In this document: positions 38,073 to 51,626 of the stretch, one piece after another
How positions within the stretch are numbered: position 1 is the first letter of the stretch
Layout of the letters: each line of letters starts with the position of its first letter
NCBI RefSeq assembly: GCF_040581485.1
Contig: NC_090130.1
Coordinates: 4,216,001 to 4,280,000 of the forward strand
Source: Linepithema humile
Taxonomy: Eukaryota; Arthropoda; Insecta; Hymenoptera; Formicidae
Direction: 5' to 3'
Length of the DNA stretch: 64,000 nucleotides
Notes under the pieces: generated by a model
The model's database searches: none
Told to the model about the DNA's origin: nothing
What the model saw: only the letters and a program-made list of their open reading frames with translations
Position numbers and translations under genes: made by a program

Positions 38073-38131
38073 TTATTATAGAATTGGACAGTCTCTGTGG
38101 TCTGACATCAGACCATGTGGTGGCGACCAAT
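38073..38131 (-). promoter_or_regulatory. Predicted FASN core and proximal promoter
   Basis: On the minus strand: TATAATAA at 38080-38073. Upstream of it are an inverted repeat GGTCTGA-CA-TCAGACC (38099-38114), an overlapping E-box CATGTG (38114-38119) and a CCAAT box (38127-38131, on the plus strand). In vertebrates FASN is driven by SREBP/USF at an E-box and NF-Y at CCAAT; the spacing here relative to the predicted start (about -67 to -84) is similar. Motifs are seen; factor binding is inferred. Confidence 0.55.
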
Positions 38132-41100
38132 AAGAGTGCGGCCTTCGAGTGCGCACGCGCGTTCATCCGGCGTGTCGTGTCCGTGCGACGACATCCTGTC
38201 TAATCTTTTGTCACAAGGAGAATCGCGTACAAGTTGACCCGTCGTTTCTCTCAGAGCTTATTTAACATTTCACGAGATCGTGATGGAGAGTTCACGGTCA
38301 TGTGTCCGTCACATGTTGCGTCTTTTCCACGTTACATTTACATTTTGCGTAATGCAACGTTATCAGGGGGATGATAACATCACCGGCGTGGCATGGCGCT
38401 GCGCAGCGTGGCCGCTGATCTGAAACACGTGAAGCAGTGGGAATCAATGCCACGATACTCCCAACACTCAATGCAATTTTATGTATTCAAGTCACTAAAA
38501 TGACATTTTGACTTTGTTATATCATTAATATCATATATATGTGTGTGTGACATAAATTTAATATTTCCAAAACAAGGAATTAACTGAAACCTTGAAAAGT
38601 AATCATCAATATCATTGATAAAATCAATAATATAAATATTTAATTAGCTAAAAATTTATCAAATTTAAGGGATTTAAAATAATCGAGATATATAAAAAAA
38701 ACTTGAGTTCTATTATTTTACGATTTATTTTTAAATATATTCCTTTAGATTGCATTATATTTCTTTAGATATTTTTAAATAGTATTTTGTTAAATCTATG
38801 AAATAAAACTTTAGAGATGCAAATAGATATACAAGTGCCTTTAATTTTACTTAATGCTATGAAAAGTCTATCTTAATATTAATTTAATTATAATATGGAA
38901 ATTTTTGTTAAAAATAATAGATTTTTACTAAGAGAAAATAACATACTGAAATAACAGAAAAACTCATTAATTTTTTAACCATAAAATTATACTATAATTA
39001 TATAAATTAACCATAAAAATTAACACATACACTCAACAACTTTGTTACAAGATTTTACAAAAAAGCAGTTAATGGAATATTAATGTAAACACAAGATTGG
39101 ATATATTGAGCGTTGATAAAGCTTTTAAAAACACTCTGAAAGATAATAGAATCAAAATGACCCTACTTTTAAATTCAAAATATTCAATGTGCTTTGAAAA
39201 AATTGCAATCTTCAGATTTTATGGTCATAGTCACGGCCGTATTTACCATAAGGCGCATTAAGCGCAAGCTGGGGCCTCATTTTGAAATCTTACTCCTCAC
39301 TAATGACAATATAAAAAACAGCCTAGTTATAGTTGCAAAATAAAATACTTTAAAATATTAAATTTATAATATAAAAACTAGAGGCCGCTGAAAAATTTGT
39401 AAGCGGTAATTGTTTATTAAATTACGCCTTTTTGCATCATGTAATGCATGTCGACTTTTATTTTCAATAAACTTAAAAAAAAAATGCGTATAAATTTGAT
39501 TAACTGAAATAGACTTGTTCTTTTGAGGCCTCATGATGATGTTGCGTCTAGAGTAACTCCAAAAGTATAAATGCGGTCCTGGTCATGGTCTTCACAAAAC
39601 TGAATAGTATTACAATAGTAATTATGTAAAGAAAGAAATACAATGTCAATGTTAACATTAATGTCAAATTGCAAATAAGGAGCGAAAGGTATGATTTTAT
39701 TCATAAATCTATGTACATTTTGATCTATGGTAATCTCGGTCAACATTTCATCTCGCATCAGGATTCAAGACAATCTGATGTCCGTGAAATGTTATATTTT
39801 TGAGCGATTTCTAAGACGATTTTTCCTTTTATAAAATTTTATCCGAAACTTAGATTTTATTTAGTTATAATTGAGTTAGTATAGAACTTGATTTTTGAGT
39901 TATATAATTAAAAAAATAGCAAAAATTGAAATGTAAAGGAGCAAAAAGATGCTAGTTTGTGCACAAACTGGAATTGGAACTGGAATTTCAATTTTGCTAT
40001 GTTTTTCAATTAATAATTCAAAAACTAAGCTTCGGACAAAAGTTTGCTAAAAGAAAAATAATCTTAGAAATCGCTTAGTTTCTTACTTTTAAATCAAATA
40101 TCTCAGTAATTAATAATATCAATATCGTTGAAATTGTGAAATTGTGAAATCTCTAAGTACAAATGGTATAAACTTAAATAATTTCTTAAGAAAATTAATT
40201 AACGCTCAAACAACTTTAAAGAGGGAATTTTTGATATTTTTATGATGAAAACTTTAAATTATTCAATCATCCAAATGTTAATAGTGTTGGCAGATTGACA
40301 GCCATTTAATCAAATTTGATTGTTAACATTTGGTTACCTGAATAACTTAAAATCTTTTTTAATCATAAAATATCAAGAATTATATATATATATATACATA
40401 TATAGATGTGGATATATACACATAGAAATATCCACATATGCAAAAATAGACCATACTCAATTTCAAGAAACAGCTATGCTTAAAATTAATCAATTCATGA
40501 TTGAGAGTTAGATTTGTAGAGGAAAATTTTGTATAAAGAATTAAATAAAAACACGTATAAATCTGCATGCGATAATTTCTTGAAAAAATAAAAAAATATG
40601 ACATCATTTGACATTAAATGAAAAAAATATATAACTGTCGTTATCGTTACAAGACCAGTTACATAAATATCAGAATAAGATAATTATACATTCGTATGAT
40701 TTTACGAACGCAAATCAGAGCGATAAAAAGTTATTCTCTCACAAGAGAGGAAACTTGCAATATAAAATGAGAAAATTATAATTTTTCGAAAATAATTTTT
40801 AATATTAAAAGATGATTCGGATCACTGATGTCAAAAATATACTTTGCATTTCAACATTTCGTTTTATTTATCTTCATTAATATTTTTAAAAAATGTTTTC
40901 TTTAATATTTCTTTATATCCTAAATTAAAAATTACTAAGAATTAGAATTGTTTGTTTTTATTACCTCTGTAAAAAGCTCATTTTTTTCAAGTGATGCACT
41001 ATGTTATATTTGCTTCTTTTCCAAAGCAATAATATACTCGATTAAAGCAACAGCCTAATTTCGCGCCCACCGAAGAAAGTGCATGAGATAACGAATCGTC

Positions 41101-41553
41101 AGGCTTAACGAGTTCTTTGTGGCATCGTCCACAGTCAAACAGGAGGGCATCCTGTTTAGCACCACGATGCCGCTTTGTGAGTGATGCGAATTACAGTTGC
41201 GCTAATCAAAATCGTCGGTGATATCGACATAGATGCGCCGAGTCGTGACAGTGATACACGCTACTGAGATAATCGATTATTCGGCATGCCGTCTTATGCA
41301 CTTCATCACGCAATATATCACGTGAAAGCAATCGCAAAAATGATATCATGCATTGATTTATTTTTGCTTCTCGCAGCAAAACTCTTCACAAAAATTAAGA
41401 TTACTCTCTGTCTTTCTCATTATTTTATCATCAAAATAATGATTACAGGAATTTGTAGTTTTTAATATCGTTGAAAATATTTTCGAAAATTTTTCTCACA
41501 CGATGCTAAAATTATCAAAATCTTATATAAAATTTTTTATATGTAAAAACAAC
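38132..41553. other. Intergenic between FASN promoter and IQCA1
   Basis: No gene supported. G/C content is raised just right of the promoter (to about 38.45 kb) and again at 41.05-41.35 kb, which could be regulatory. The rest is AT-rich and contains a fold-back element. Confidence 0.45.
39802..40077. repeat. Fold-back (MITE-like) element
   Basis: Long imperfect inverted repeat: the left end GAGCGATTTCTAAG is mirrored by CTTAGAAATCGCTT at the right, and the match continues inward to a 16-bp palindrome AGTTTGTGCACAAACT at the centre (about 39954-39969). No clear target duplication and no coding capacity. Confidence 0.85.
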
Positions 41554-41559
41554 TTTATT
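41554..41559 (-). terminator. Candidate polyadenylation signal for IQCA1
   Basis: AATAAA on the minus strand 46 bases after the stop codon. Confidence 0.5.
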
Positions 41560-41604
41560 TACCTTACGAAATATGAGTGTGTCCTTACACGAAAATGATT
41601 TCCA

Positions 41605-44600
41605 TTACTTTCCTCCTTTCTTCTTTTGCGACTCGTCTTTTGCTTCGTTCAATTTCTCGAGTTCCAATTCCAGAGCTCTTTGTTTTCGTCGACAGGTTGG
41701 AGTTTTGGAATACCAGGCTATGTCATAATAATAATATAATTTAACGTTCTAAGTTTAAGATAGCAATCAACAAAGTTGTAAAACATTAAAAGAATGTTCC
41801 AGTTTCATATATGTGATTTTAATTTTAATAAACTGATTTAATAAGTAATAATATTAATAGAGAAAATTAAAGAATAAAATTTATATTATCCAATTAATTA
41901 TTTTGATATATTTTTGGAAATTGTGCATTGTCTCAAACCTAAAAACGCATCCTCCTCTTCACGGTATACTGGATCTTGGAAACTCAATGCATTTACCAGC
42001 TCTACGTACGTCAAAGGATGAGTTCGTAATTGTACCATTCGTTTTGTAGTCATTACCTGTATAAATACGCAAAAAAACAAATATATACGTAATACATAAA
42101 TATATATTCATAAAACACAATAAATGCAGAAATATAAAATTAATAGACAAGCAATATGACATTGAGATGTATTTGTAATTTTAGTTACCAACCTCATTGA
42201 TCGCTTCTAAAACGGTACCGATTGTAAAACCGTCGCATGCTTTTGCTAAAGCTGATGTATCAAATTGCCGATTAATACCTGAGTACTAAAAACAAAAATA
42301 TTGAAAAATTTTCAATACATGGAAGCAAATTATTAATAATCCATATAAATCTTATTTACAGAATTAATAATTATTCGATGTAATAAAAACATTGAGCGAC
42401 TACAATATCAATTAATCAGTTGAGTGGTAATGTATCATATATGTACAAAAAAAAGTGCCAAACGTAATAATGTATCATATATGTACAAAAAAAAATGCCA
42501 AACGTGGTAATGTATCATATATGTAAATTTTTAAATAACTTCAATAATTTTCAACAGATTTGCATAAAACTTAATATCCTAAGGTTTTTTGGGCTGCTGA
42601 ATTCGAATCTGATGTCAAAATTGCAAAATTTAAAATGGCGGATCCAATATGGCGACTATTAATTGTAAAAACGACTAAAATATTGGAGTTTGGTAAAATA
42701 TGTAGATCTTTTTTGTAGAGCTTTTATGAGCTTCATTTTTTGTTTGACAACTTTTTCCGTACAATGAATACTTTCTGAAATAATTAACGAAAACAGTTTT
42801 ACCTTTGAGGGGGGCTGGGAGCTTTTTCGAAAACTTTGAACCCATGTTTCACCGTTTTTCGATATTTTAATTTTTGACTCTTACCACTTTTGGCACAAAT
42901 CTTTCGGAAAAGTCTACCACTGAACTGGTTAAAGATGGCATTTACTCACTTTGTATAACAAATCTTTCCATACAAGAGATACGCTGCCGTAATCCGGTCT
43001 AGGAATATATATAACTTTGTCATAAGTCTGATATAAAAGTTTTTGATCGCCATCCCAAGGCTTGTTAGACGTCCCGATAAGCAGAACTCTGTCTTCACTC
43101 GTGATATTTTTCATGATCTTTGGTAGATCTTTTCTTAAACGTTTCGGATCTGTCTTATCCGTTTTTGGTACTTTCTTCACAAACGGCTTTTCTGCGTCGT
43201 CCATGAAGATCACTGACGGTTGTAGTAATCGCGATACCTTCAATATTAGAGAATTGTTCAAATATAGCTCATCATTTTAAGCTTTGTAACTATACGAGAT
43301 AAATAATTAAAAGTTATTTTATTACTTAGTTCTTCAAATTTTCTTGCTGTTAGGAATTTGATTCATTTCTACTACCGTCCATTTTGTCATAACTTTATTT
43401 TTTACCTTGGATAAAAATTAAATTATTCAAATATATTTAAATACTTATACGTATTCATATAAGTACAATAAAATTTCGTAATTTTTTAAGTAAATGTTCG
43501 GAGAATCATAGAAAAATTAGTGCATACATCAGTATATACAATCGATCAAGTAAATATTAATAACTTTAACCTTCGAGATCAAGTGAACAAGCATAATCAA
43601 TCCCGACTTGCCGGGATATTTGCCGGCGATGTTTGCCGGCGTGATATCGAAAAGTGTAGCTCCGAGTTCTGTACAGATCGCGTTCACCAACAACTTTTTA
43701 CCACTGCGACTTGGACCGGCTATTAGAACTGATCTTACAAGGGGCGTGAGTTCTCTCAGAACCTGGTTGCCCAATGGAAGTATGCAATATTCGGCGATGA
43801 GTTGTCTTATGTCGCCTGTAATTTAATTAATTATTATAAAGAATGCTCTATATCAATTTAAAATTTTGGAGATCAATTTCTTGGCAAATGTTTATATGTT
43901 TATATCGTAATAATTATATAATAATTGTAATATTTGTGTTGTTGCTGATCACGCCAAGAAATTCGTTATGTTTATTTAAAGAAACGTAATTTCGACTATA
44001 CATTATAAATTGTAATAACATGTGATAATTTTTGTTTATATTATCATGCGCAAACATTATTTACAAATTTTCAACTCTCTTTATTTATATTTTTAAATTT
44101 CTATATGCAATTTTGAGATTTTAATTTTAACTTTTTACAATGATAGACAAATAGCTATAATATAAAATAAAATTTATGAATGTTTTTTTATAATTAATTA
44201 ATTAAGAGATCAAATTTTTAGAGTATTTTTTAATCTTTATTATAGCAAAATGTTCTTGTACTTCGCAAGTTTCTGCATAAATTCTTAGTTAGACGTTTAG
44301 AAATTTATATTTGTGAACATTAGCGATGCAATGTACGATGATATAATGATTCCGTCAAGCAAACTTGGCTTTTTAATAGTTCTTGAAAAAAATACTACGC
44401 ATGCATACAAAAAAAAAGAAATAATTTCCATATTAAACATTTTGCATATTTAAGCAGCATGACATGTATAAACATATATACATAAGGAAATACTGCGCAG
44501 TAGTATTTGCAATTCATTTCTTTACAATGTAACTTTGCAAAATAATATTGTTACGTATGGCTACGTTTAGAAAAATACTCTTTAAGTTTTGTATTGCAAA

Positions 44601-47600
44601 TGTTTAAAAATTAGTATTACAAAGTAGAACAAAATCGTATTCTTTCAAAAAGGATTGTAGAAAAAAGCCGCGATAGCTACTGCTTTAGGATAAGGAAAGT
44701 AAAAAATTTAAGCGCTATGTAGCTTTAACGTACCGAGTGTCGGAAGAGGATCTTTTTCTTTCGTACGAAGATCGTAATTCGCAAACGATTTTTCACCTTT
44801 GAACTCATCCAACGAAACTTCGCGGTGAAGCTTAATAACGCCCTGCGTGAGAAGCTCTTCGAAGAGAGACTCGGTTGTTCTATCAGGCGTCAAATCCTTC
44901 TCCTTCTTTCTCTTATTCTTTTTTCCGCTCCTGCGAACTCGTTTCTGAGGCTTTTTTGAGCGTCTTCCCTTGTAACCTCTATCTTTGTCTAATGCAACCT
45001 GAAGAGCCTCTATATCACCTAATCGTAATAATTATACAATGATTGTAATATTTGTATTGTCACTGATCGCCGAGAAATCATTGTCATGTTTAAACAAATT
45101 TAAACAAATGTAATATCAACTATACGTTATAAATTATAATAACATATGATAATTATTGTTTATCTTGTATGATAATACAGTACGATATATACAGAACGTT
45201 ATCAGAGCATTATTAGCACAAAATGAATGATTACACAATCGAATTGAATATGTACATACATTTCAATTATTATTGTTTGAAATTCTGTAATATGCATATT
45301 TTCCACATTTTATGTGCTGTTTTTTCAAAAATGTAAAAATGTAAATGTAAAAGAACAATTTGGAAAAACAAATTTGCATAAAGAGCAAACTGATTTAAAT
45401 AGAAATAAGAATTAGGTCATTTCAGGTTTTTTCCTTTCTTTTAAGAAGTTACAGTCTCACCTACCTCTCATCGCCTGATCCACAACTACTCTAACTTCAT
45501 CCTCAACTTCTCTCATCTTTTCCGCTTCTATCATATCGCGATCAGGTAGCTGCATCGGATTCGCGGATTCATCTTTATCCTTCCAAACATCCTGGTATTC
45601 TTGATTCATCTGAACTAATTCCGGCAGGAAATTCGAGGGGACCGATTTGAATCCTTGATCCGTCTCGTCCTCCGACTGTTCTGTTTCGCTATCCTTCTTC
45701 GATTTGGAACGTTTTGATTTCTTCGATTCCTTCGACGTTGTCGATTTACTCACAGTGCTCTCGGTTCCCTGCAAGGAGAACAAAGTGTAGTTAACAAAAT
45801 GCAAAAATCTGTAGCAAAGTTAATTTAAATCGATGACATGTAAGACACTTTGTTTTATATAATTTATATTTTATTTTTATATTCTTGTATAAAACTTTTT
45901 TACAAGACTCTTTATACATATTTATGTGTGTGTCGCAATACTTTACCTGTCTGCTAAAAATCATTCGCGAGCCGCCGCTTTCGGCAGATGGTAAATCGGG
46001 TATTTTTCCCGTCTGCTGAAAATAAGTGTCAATCCAATTTCGAATTTCAATCCGTATGTTTTCTTGCATAATCGCGCTTCTATCCTTGCGGAGTCTCTCT
46101 TTTGCTTCTATCAATAGATCCTCGTATTGTCGCTGAAAGTCCAATTGCTTTTCATATCTTTGCTGCTTTAGTTTGTCTGCTTGTCTGGCATTTTCAGTGA
46201 CCACTTGACTAGGCTGAAGCATTCCTATGGACAATTCACATGTTAGCACATGTTGAATTAGAACATGTTGAGTGTAATAAATTCTTTTTCTCATGTTGAA
46301 TTGAGTGTAGTAAATTCTTTTATTCCTTTATATTCAAGCAAATGCTTCCAAAAGTAGGATTAATGTATAATTTAATTAAAACTGTTATTCGTACTTCTAT
46401 AGAATGAAAGAGCTGAAGGATCTTTTTTGTTTATAATTTTTTTATTTTCAACTGTTTCTTTCTTATATTTTTATCAGAACAAATAGATTAGAGTGATTCG
46501 CAATTAAATAAATACATTGCAGACAACACAGTATATGAAAATTATTTACTCAAATAAAAATCAATAATTAAATTTCAAAGATGATGTCGCAATTATTACC
46601 TATTAATAGCATTTCTTCAAGACGTCTCTTGCGAATATAGCGTCTAGTGATATATCCTCTCCATACTTTTTGAATTTTCAATGCTGCAAGTTTTTCGTTT
46701 GCTTCATCTTCCTCTGCCACCTCTGGCTTGGTAGTCGATCTTTCTTTCATCTGACGGATTTCTTTCATAAATTGATAACGCACTCGACCTTGTCTCGCTC
46801 GTTCATGGGCCTGAAATGTTAAAGCTTAGTATGAAAGGCATGAAAAATCACAAGTACATGCAAAATAATATCAACATATTGTTGCTTTTTTAATTAAATA
46901 AGATTTATGCTTCCTCATAAAGCATAAGTTTTAATTATTGGATTATAAATTTTCAGGCATTTGCAGCAACACAGACAACAGAATTCAGATACGTTTAGAT
47001 TTTTATTCTAATTATAGTGGTAATTATAGTGGTGGGATTTTAAGACTCTTATACTTGCAAATTTCTAAGTAAGAATGATCAAAAATCAAAAATTCTTGAA
47101 ACCGAAAAGTCAAACCATCTTTGCAACATTGTTGTAATTAAAATCAGTTTTGGAAGACTTGACTGTTTTGAATGTGTTAAATATTTTAAATAATATACAC
47201 ATACATATACACACATATGTATTATTCATAGCAAGTCAAGCCAGTTTTACAGCTATGTTTACGATTGCATAATAAAAAAAAACTAGTTTTGATTAAAATA
47301 CAATTCTGGTTTCCTAATCTAAAAGTAAAGGTTGGTCAAGATCTTTCAGCTAAATTATAATAGTAAATGTTTTATAAATATCAAAGATTGACCATCCAAA
47401 TCCATTTATACATGTTCTCATTTTATAATTTGTTTCCTTTTCGAAAATGCAAGTGTAAATATAAACTTTAGCTCTCAAAATGCTTGTGATACCTGGATGA
47501 GTCGTATAGCCTGCGACTCAGTAATTTTCTGGGGCACGACAATTTCATGAAGCGCGCCCAGATTTCTCAGCGTGTCCTCTATAAATCTCCGCCTTTCCTC

Positions 47601-47996
47601 GATTTCCGCGATTCGCTCGCGTCTGTAGTATCTTGGTACCTGAATCTCGGCCTCCTGCGGCGTCACATCGCATTTGATTAGCACATCGTCGTAATAGCTG
47701 TGCTCCGAGAGATCAATATTGACCAGCTCGTGCTTCAGCTCCAACATTCTACCCAGGCTCGCGTTCAACGATCTCTTGATCAACAAACGCTTCTGCGGCT
47801 GTATTACTTGATCGTAGCATTGCTCAAGTTTATTGCATATAAGAATGTATCTCACATACAATCCCGAAACGACATCGTGCGCCTTGTTACGATCCTTTTG
47901 AGGTTTCGCTCCCTGAAGAACCGAGTCTGCCTGGATTGTTTCCGTCAGCAACATTTGAGCTGCTCTCCAAAGCTCATCATACGTCACGCTCGACAT
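41605..47996 (-). CDS. IQCA1: IQ and AAA domain protein 1, dynein regulatory complex subunit 11
   Basis: Exons in transcript order: 47996-47493, 46810-46600, 46224-45947, 45768-45465, 45018-44734, 43815-43571, 43237-42950, 42285-42193, 42056-41939, 41717-41605; 812 aa (human about 822). It is a structural or regulatory subunit of the nexin-dynein regulatory complex of motile axonemes, so in insects expected in sperm and chordotonal neurons. Visible: N-terminal MSSVTYDELW; IQ motif in KIQKVWRGYITRRYIRKR (about 213-230); coiled, charged central region; Lys/Ser-rich basic linker about 340-370 and 440-475; AAA domain with P-loop GPSRSGKK (561-568) and Walker B-like VIFMDDAEK (618-626); C-terminal WYSKTP and a basic tail. 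The P-loop lacks the usual Ser/Thr after GK, as I recall for this family. Two introns use weak donors (gttggt, gttaaa). Confidence 0.94.
42428..42526. repeat. 40-bp tandem repeat, about 2.4 copies
   Basis: TGTATCATATATGTAC recurs at 42431, 42471 and 42511 (last copy truncated), the first two followed by an A run and TGCCAAACGT. Lies in an IQCA1 intron. Confidence 0.9.
42655..42832 (+). repeat. Dispersed repeat, partial copy
   Basis: Closely similar to the arms of the fold-back element at 53200-53926: shared blocks include CTAAAATATTGGAGTT, GAGCTTCATTTTTTGTTT and TTTTTCCGTACAATGAATAC. The flanks differ, so it is a fragment or a related family member inserted in an IQCA1 intron. Confidence 0.85.
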
Positions 47997-48971
47997 CCTT
48001 CCTTCATGAAGCGCATTCAAACATCAAATGCACTTGCCAAGTGCATATCATGGTGTCGATTGTCAGCTATAGAGAATCGATTTGTCGGTTACCTAGCAAC
48101 TTAATTAAAATCGTATATTAGCGTAGCCATATTTGACAAACAGGATTAAAAGAAATCATATGCGTCTAATCAATCTTGCTGATCTGTTTTTGTGTTCAGC
48201 AAAATGTAGTTCAGATAAATGTATGCTTTAACATAATTTTAATCAATATACATACATTTGTTTCTTTGTATTTTACAAGTATCCAAATCTTGAAAATAAA
48301 CAATTGACGAAGTATGGAATTAAATAACGTTCGAAAAAATAGCTATCAAATAATCGCGTTTTAAAAATAAAAATTGATTAACAAATTTAAACAGAATAAG
48401 AGTTAAATGGCGCCATATTTGCGCTAATATGTGCAAGATGCAAAAAAATGTAATATTTTCAGAATTAAAGGAAAGCCAATAGATAAACATTAAAGGAATT
48501 AAACTCTTTGAAAAAGTCTCTCTACTCTATTGACGGTTCCTCATAGATAGTCATTTTTGTATATATCGTATCTAAATATTGGTAAATTAAGAACATTTTT
48601 ACCTGATATTTGCTATCACAAGACATTAGTTTCGCGTCTTCTTTCTTTCGCTCTCATTTTATCACGTGATAGGTAAAAGTATTGAGAGGCAGCACAAGAG
48701 TGCGCAAGAGGTGACAAGTGCGAAAATAAGGAGTCCGAAGACTGTAAAAAAAAACGCAGGTCTACTATAATATTTCTTATGCAGGAGGTGTGATTGATCG
48801 ATTTTTCTGTTCATACGCTAAGCTTCTAAATTTCTTCCGTCGCTAGCGCCTGTGTTTGTCATCTGTTTCGAAACGGTTATTTCAGCTGGTCAGTTGCAAA
48901 TATAGTTTCTGTAAATAGGCAATTGTCAATTGTTGATCGAAGGTGGTGATGATAAGGAAGCATCCGCAGCA
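47997..48971. promoter_or_regulatory. Head-to-head upstream interval of IQCA1 and CSN3
   Basis: The 975 bp between two divergent start codons. No TATA box can be assigned with confidence. An upstream ATG near the CSN3 start is listed separately. Confidence 0.5.
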
Positions 48972-48999
48972 ATGGCATCGGCATTGGAGCAATTTGTAA
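48949..48999 (+). promoter_or_regulatory. uORF overlapping the CSN3 start
   Basis: ATG at 48949 opens a 16-codon frame ending TAA at 48997-48999. It is out of frame with CSN3 and overlaps its start codon (48972). Both ATGs have G at -3. It matters only if transcription starts upstream of 48949. Confidence 0.5.
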
Positions 49000-50699
49000 A
49001 TAATGTTCGAACGCTTTCAAAGCAAGGTAGGGTCTCCGAATGTCGTGAAATCGCAAAGCTTAACCTCAAAACAAAGAGCGACGTAAAACATTTCTAGCGT
49101 AGTGTTCAGTCTTTTCTTAAAAGAGAACACTTTTGATTTTAAATTTATTTTGTATGTAATTGTATAGGTGATTCTTATTTAACGGAATATTTAAATGATA
49201 AGGGGATTAAATATCAAGACTATATATAACCTATTGCATATCCACAGGTAATTTCAGAGACCTGTATGATATCATAACCAAAAGCGGCGAAATATTGACG
49301 AAGAATGGACAACACTTGGACAATGTTTTAGAAACATTGGATCTGCAACAACACTCCTTAGGTATCCTGGCAGTACTTTGCGCAAAATTTTCACTGCCCA
49401 ATACTAACGGTGGCAATAATCCAGATGGAAACAAACTGCTATTCAATCAAGTTCAGGAATTTATTGTGGGCTGTAATGGAGAGCAAGTTAGATTTGCACC
49501 AGATACATGTATATATGAATTCTTTTGTTATAATCTTCATTAATGTGCTGTTACCGTAATATTAATGAAATATATTCTACAGATGCAGAATTGTGTCATC
49601 AGTTCACACAGAGCTTGGTGGAGTCAAAAACGCCATTGCGCGGAATTGAATTGTTGCGTCGCGCAATTCGCAAAATACAACTCTTTGACAGCCAGTTGAC
49701 CTCTATACATGCTGACCTTTGCCAGTTATGTCTTCTGTCTAAGTGCTTTAAGCCATCGCTCGAGTTTCTTGATATAGACGTTACAGGAATTAGTCAGGAA
49801 GGAGGCCAGTTTGATTCTAAATATTTCCTATTATACTATTATTATGGCGGTATGATATATACAGCATTGAAGAATTATGATCGGGCGTTATATTTTTTCG
49901 AAGTATGTGTAACAACACCTGCAATGGCAGTCAGCTACATCATGCTGGAGGCCTATAAAAAATACATCTTGATCTCCCTGATATTACATGGAAAAGTGTT
50001 GAATCTGCCAAGATACACAAGCCAGGTAATCAGTAGATATATCAAACCGTTGAGCCAGCAGTATCAGGAATTGGCTACAGCCTACCTGATTAACAGCTGT
50101 GAAGAAGTGCAAAACATTATTACAAAGTATCAGCAATTATTCGTGAGGGATCAGAATCTAGGACTTGTGAAACAGGTGCTCGCTTTTTTGTACAAAAAGA
50201 ATATACAGAGATTAACCAAGACTTTCCTGACGCTTAGTTTAAGTGATGTTGCAAGTAGAGTTCAATTGTCGGGTCCTGCCGAAGCAGAGAAATACATTTT
50301 AAACATGGTGAGTTATTATCTGGTATTATAAAATATTCTGATGCACGATATCTATAATATATAAATTGAAATTGCTTATTAATAATTTTTATGTATTTTT
50401 AGATCGAAGACGGTGAAATTTTTGCGACTATTAATCAGAAGGACGGTATGGTTGTGTTTCACGATGATCCTGAAAAATATAATTCACCCCAAATGTTAGC
50501 AAATTTTGAAAAAGAAATGGCAGCTTGTACGGAATTAGATAAGCGAGTGCTAGAAATGGAGGAAGAGGTTGTTCTTACACCGCAATACGTTCGCAAAGCT
50601 TGCGGACAGAACGATCAAGATGATCAAGCCGCCGGACCTGCGACAACAAACGTTACAAATGTGCAAGGTCAAATTAAACAAAACACCTATTCTATGTAA
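48972..50699 (+). CDS. CSN3: COP9 signalosome complex subunit 3
   Basis: Exons 48972-49026, 49248-49508, 49583-50307, 50403-50699; 445 aa (human COPS3 is 423). It is a scaffold subunit of the COP9 signalosome, which removes NEDD8 from cullins; cytosol and nucleus. The N-terminus MASALEQFVNNVRTLS is nearly the vertebrate one. The middle has SIHADLCQLCLL, YYYYGGMIYTALKNY and TPAMAVSYIMLEAYKKYILISLIL (helical repeats). The PCI domain follows, with KKNIQRLTKTFLTLSL, ASRVQLSGP and IEDGEIFATINQKDGMV. The C-terminal tail is divergent and Gln/Asn-rich, slightly longer than in vertebrates. The start is the first Met of the conserved N-terminus. Confidence 0.97.
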
Positions 50700-50780
50700 C
50701 ATATATGTCGTTGTGCGTTACTTTTATTAAAAAATAATGAGAAATCATAGAACATCTTGTTGAGAATTAAGACTTCAACG

Positions 50781-50786
50781 AATAAA
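50781..50786 (+). terminator. Candidate polyadenylation signal for CSN3
   Basis: AATAAA 82 bases after the stop codon. Confidence 0.55.
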
Positions 50787-51626
50787 AGCCTGTTTTGGAT
50801 ATTAATAATAACTGGAAAACTATTTTCTATTGAATTAAAAGAAATACTTTAATAGCCTCATATATTGGTTGTTTTTATTCTCTATTGTTTGCGTGATGTC
50901 CATTTTATAGAAATATATTTACAAATAATAACTAGATTGAATATAATAGTATATACGTTACGGAGATTTTATTTTGCGATTATTTATAGTGATACAAATT
51001 AATGTAAGATTTCTATAACATATAATTAATTCATAACTTTTACAAAATATTCATAATAATCTATTTATCACAAAAAATCTCTGTAACATATATAATTTAA
51101 AACTACAGGCTTACATATACACAAATCTTACGATTATCTGTTTAAAATCGTTAGCCCTTGAAGTGATTTCTCGCATGCTCGTTGCTATAAAATAATAGAC
51201 AATTTATTTTACACAAATAGTTCAAAACTGCTAACTAAATTATAACGCGTCCAAAGCAGGCTTTGTTATGGAAATCACCATATATGCTTTAATTATAGAA
51301 ATTAACATATTGTGATATCTTGTTGCAAATTATTGCATTTCTAAATAATGAGAAACATACATCGACGCATATAGAAAAAGACACAAAGAAAGCATTATGA
51401 AAGTTACAAAAGAAAAATGACGACTTGTAGTGAATAAGTATTCGCATTATTAATTACCTGTTTTTATTTAAACTAGAATCCTAATACTTTGAAAAATAGA
51501 ACAACAGAATCATATTTAAATCAGAAAAAATATTCTTACAAGAAAATATTTAAGAAAGTTGTAAATTATTGTATCTTAATTTGCAATATTAGATATCTTC
51601 ACAATATAAAATCGTAACAATTTCTA
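50787..51626. other. Intergenic, tail-to-tail interval of CSN3 and NMRK1
   Basis: AT-rich; nothing recognised. Confidence 0.5.
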
